The position numbers and the translations under genes were made by a program. Positions 34,692-36,388 of a stretch of 36,388 nucleotides of DNA are shown one piece after another. Each line of letters begins with the position of its first letter. The stretch's first letter is position 1. The notes under the pieces are model-generated. The model was not told where the DNA came from and did not search any database. It saw only the letters and a program-made list of their open reading frames with translations. Source of the stretch: Chloroflexota bacterium (GTDB lineage: Bacteria; Chloroflexota; Anaerolineae; Anaerolineales; Anaerolineaceae); assembly GCA_021372725.1 (NCBI GenBank), contig JAJFTV010000160.1, positions 1 through 36,388 of the forward strand, read 5' to 3'.

Positions 34692-35113
34692 CCAGGCCGG
34701 TCGGGTGATCGCGGACTGTGGAGGTCTGTTCCCAGATCTCCACAGTTTGAGGAAAGTCCGCACTCCACAGGGCAGGATGCCGGGTAACACCCGGGGCGGG
34801 GAAAACGCCATGCGTTGAACCTGCCGGAACAGGGCCACAGAAAGATACCGCCCGCTATGCTATGGCATGACGGGTAAGGGTGAAATGGTGGTGTAAAAGA
34901 CTACCGGCGCAGGCAGCAATGCCGCGGCCAGGCAACCCCCGTCCGGAGCAAGGCCAAGCAGGAACCATTTCTGAGCAATCAGGAGGGAAGCGGCTCGTTT
35001 CCTGATGAGTTCCGGGTAGGCTGCATGAGTGTGCCGGTGACGGCATACCTAGAGAGATGGTCATCGCGGCGGTTTCGGCCACCGTACAGAATGCGGCTTA
35101 TAGACCGGCCTGG
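34692..35113 (+). ncRNA. rnpB: RNase P RNA, bacterial class A
   Basis: This is the catalytic RNA that matures the 5' ends of tRNAs. The ends pair as P1: CCAGGCCGGTC (34692-34702) with GACCGGCCTGG (35103-35113). A strong P3 hairpin follows (CTGTGGAG...CTCCACAG, about 34716-34745). The universally conserved core elements GAGGAAAGTCCG (34749-34760) and ACAGAATGCGGCTTA with TAGACC (35086-35106) supply the two P4 strands. At 422 bases it is slightly longer than the E. coli RNA. A hairpin at 34639-34663 lies upstream. A TATAAT at 34623-34628 may be its -10 but is about 64 bases ahead. A T-run at 35182-35187 follows downstream without a convincing stem. Confidence 0.96.
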
Positions 35114-35221
35114 GAGAAAACTCAGTTCTTCCCCACACAGTCGTTGGTATACACCATCCATTCAAGCGATTGGTTGACCGGTTTTTTATATATTCAGGGC
35201 AATTCCTGGCTAACAGAAAGC

Positions 35222-36226
35222 TTATGATGCCGATGTGGAATAGTTGAGCAACTCCACAATTTCGTATGCACATCCCAGTAATGCCGCCTTGGGGTTCAGA
35301 ATTACGTGGATGGGAATGCGGTCCAACAGATCTTCAAAACGGCCTTTGCGACGGTAACCATAAAAAAACTTTTCGCTATGCAGGAAAGGCAGAATACGCG
35401 GCGGAATTCCACCACCCAGATAAACGCCGCCGGTCGTCATCAACTTCAACGCCATGTTTCCCACCTCAGCCCCCAGGATTTCAACAAAAGTGTTCACAGC
35501 AGCGCGATAAAGATCTGGCGCATCTTTTTCCAGTGCTGCATTCACGATAATCGGTGTTGGGTCTTTGCTTTGCCGGATCATTTCTGCCAAGGCTGAAGGT
35601 TCCGGGGCATAACCGGTATGTTTCAAAAATTGGTAAATATTGGTAATGCCCATGCCGGAACAGACCCGTTCATAACTGACATGTCCGTATCTTTCCTGCA
35701 GATATTGCAACAATCCCCACTGCAATGCCGAGGTGGGTGCAAAATCGACGTGTCCGCCTTCCGATGCAAAACCGCGGTAGCGTCGTCCATCCCAGGTAAG
35801 GTAAGCTTCACCCAGGCCGGTGCCGGGAGCAACCACAGCGATAGTCCCACCTTGCATGATTACACCCTTGTTCAGTTTATCTACCTCGTTCCCGGTCAGG
35901 TGAGGAATCGACAAAGCTGTGGCCACCAGGTCATTAATAATGCGGGCACGATCGATATTGAACAACTCTTTTAGGCGAAATTCCTGTATATGCCAGGGCA
36001 AATTAGTGAAAGCAGCCTCTCCATCGATGACCGGTCCTGCCACGCATAAACAAACGGCCTGCACCAGCAAATTATGTTCGTGGATAAAAGCGGCAAGAAG
36101 ATCCTCCAGGCTGGACCAGGCGGAATTCTGGTAGGAAGCCTGAATTTGCCAGTCGCGTGGATCATCGACCGATGGGAAAACAGCCAGGTTGGTTTTTGTC
36201 CCCCCTACATCACCGATCAGGTACAT
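35222..36226 (-). CDS. glk: Glucokinase (Glk family)
   Basis: The enzyme phosphorylates glucose with ATP at the entry to glycolysis. The ASKHA-fold phosphate motif GDVGGTKTN is at 5-13. CVAGPVIDG near 61 and the catalytic aspartate in INDLVATA (D99) follow. APGTGLGEAYLTWDG lies near 133-147. EGGHVDFAP near 156-164 contacts glucose in homologues, and GGVYLGGGIPPRILP is the second adenosine motif. At 334 residues it matches the proteobacterial-type Glk and lacks the CxCGxxGC zinc motif of ROK glucokinases. AAAGGAGC lies eight bases ahead of the ATG. It has its own promoter at 36274-36302 and is convergent with rnpB. Confidence 0.93.
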   Translation of the reverse strand: MYLIGDVGGTKTNLAVFPSVDDPRDWQIQASYQNSAWSSLEDLLAAFIHEHNLLVQAVCLCVAGPVIDGEAAFTNLPWHIQEFRLKELFNIDRARIINDLVATALSIPHLTGNEVDKLNKGVIMQGGTIAVVAPGTGLGEAYLTWDGRRYRGFASEGGHVDFAPTSALQWGLLQYLQERYGHVSYERVCSGMGITNIYQFLKHTGYAPEPSALAEMIRQSKDPTPIIVNAALEKDAPDLYRAAVNTFVEILGAEVGNMALKLMTTGGVYLGGGIPPRILPFLHSEKFFYGYRRKGRFEDLLDRIPIHVILNPKAALLGCAYEIVELLNYSTSAS

Positions 36227-36273
36227 CGAATAAAGCTCCTTTGCTGAAGAACGAAATGGATGAGGATGCCTTC

Positions 36274-36302
36274 ATTTTATCCCAGGAACAGGATAAGGAC
36301 AA
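36274..36302 (-). promoter_or_regulatory. Promoter of glk
   Basis: On the reverse strand TTGTCC (36302-36297), a 17-base spacer and TAAAAT (36279-36274) form a good promoter. Transcription would start near 36267, about 40 bases ahead of the glk ATG. Confidence 0.7.
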
Positions 36303-36388
36303 TCGGGATGGAAAAGTGAGGCAAGCAAAATCAGAAAATATTTTCTATGAGTCTGCGTTTACCTTGACGCATAAGGAAACATACTATA

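Noticed and set aside
34549..34818. 89-codon forward frame
   Set aside because: It runs into the conserved 5' half of rnpB, so it is not a protein gene. Reverse-strand frames over the same RNA are rejected for the same reason.
35182..35187. rnpB terminator
   Set aside because: A T-run is present, but I could not find a stable stem directly ahead of it.
36364..36388. Forward promoter at the right edge (TTGACG with TACTATA)
   Set aside because: The spacing to TACTAT is only about 13 bases, and a 17-base spacer would run past the window, so it cannot be judged.

Overview
The window reads as a gene-dense bacterial chromosome segment. Gene content and protein style (S1 protein beside ftsK, an LCP protein with a Thr/Pro-rich linker, a short YidC without a large periplasmic domain, a TadZ/CpaE-like regulator, a KimA-type permease with two RCK proteins) suggest a Chloroflexota, Anaerolineae-like organism. 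That assignment is inference from protein character, not from a marker search. I see no tRNA, rRNA, CRISPR array or intact insertion sequence.

Region 1 (1-9165) is a leftward series, probably one or more operons: punA, a small membrane-anchored protein, a GNAT acetyltransferase, a membrane/GAF-like/HTH-like receptor, a three-S1-domain RNA-binding protein, ftsK, a CDP-alcohol phosphatidyltransferase and lgt. Region 2 (9166-12000) has an unusual inverted repeat and the leftward set lspA, rluD and a threonine aldolase. Region 3 (12250-14308) has a rightward MATE/ANKH-like membrane protein and a leftward pyruvate-kinase-C-terminal-like protein that converge on a strong hairpin. Region 4 (14335-18117) is the classic rpmH-rnpA-yidD-yidC-jag cluster, with a PQQ-propeller lipoprotein inserted between yidD and yidC, a near-consensus promoter in front and an intrinsic terminator behind. 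rpmH (57 codons) was recovered by hand. Region 5 (18114-21457) is a potassium-transport operon: kimA and two TrkA/RCK regulators.

Region 6 (21636-28471) runs rightward: a 1557-residue secreted Asp-box (BNR) propeller protein, an LCP-family lipoprotein, and a tyrosine-recombinase-fold protein that has lost its catalytic tyrosine. Region 7 (28466-33307) carries tilS (possibly leaderless), a receiver-TadZ/CpaE fusion, mutL and a MoaD/ThiS-like protein. Region 8 (33362-36388) has a multi-pass membrane protein, the RNase P RNA gene rnpB and glucokinase.

Functional links: Lgt and LspA are the first two enzymes of lipoprotein maturation, and two predicted lipoproteins are also encoded here. YidC, YidD, Jag and L34 connect translation to membrane insertion. 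RNase P protein and RNA genes lie about 17 kb apart. KimA and the RCK pair look like one regulated potassium-uptake unit. The observations most worth a second look are the catalytically dead recombinase with a palindrome in its own promoter, the KimA/RCK operon, the receptor protein without a kinase, and the PQQ lipoprotein inside the yidC operon.
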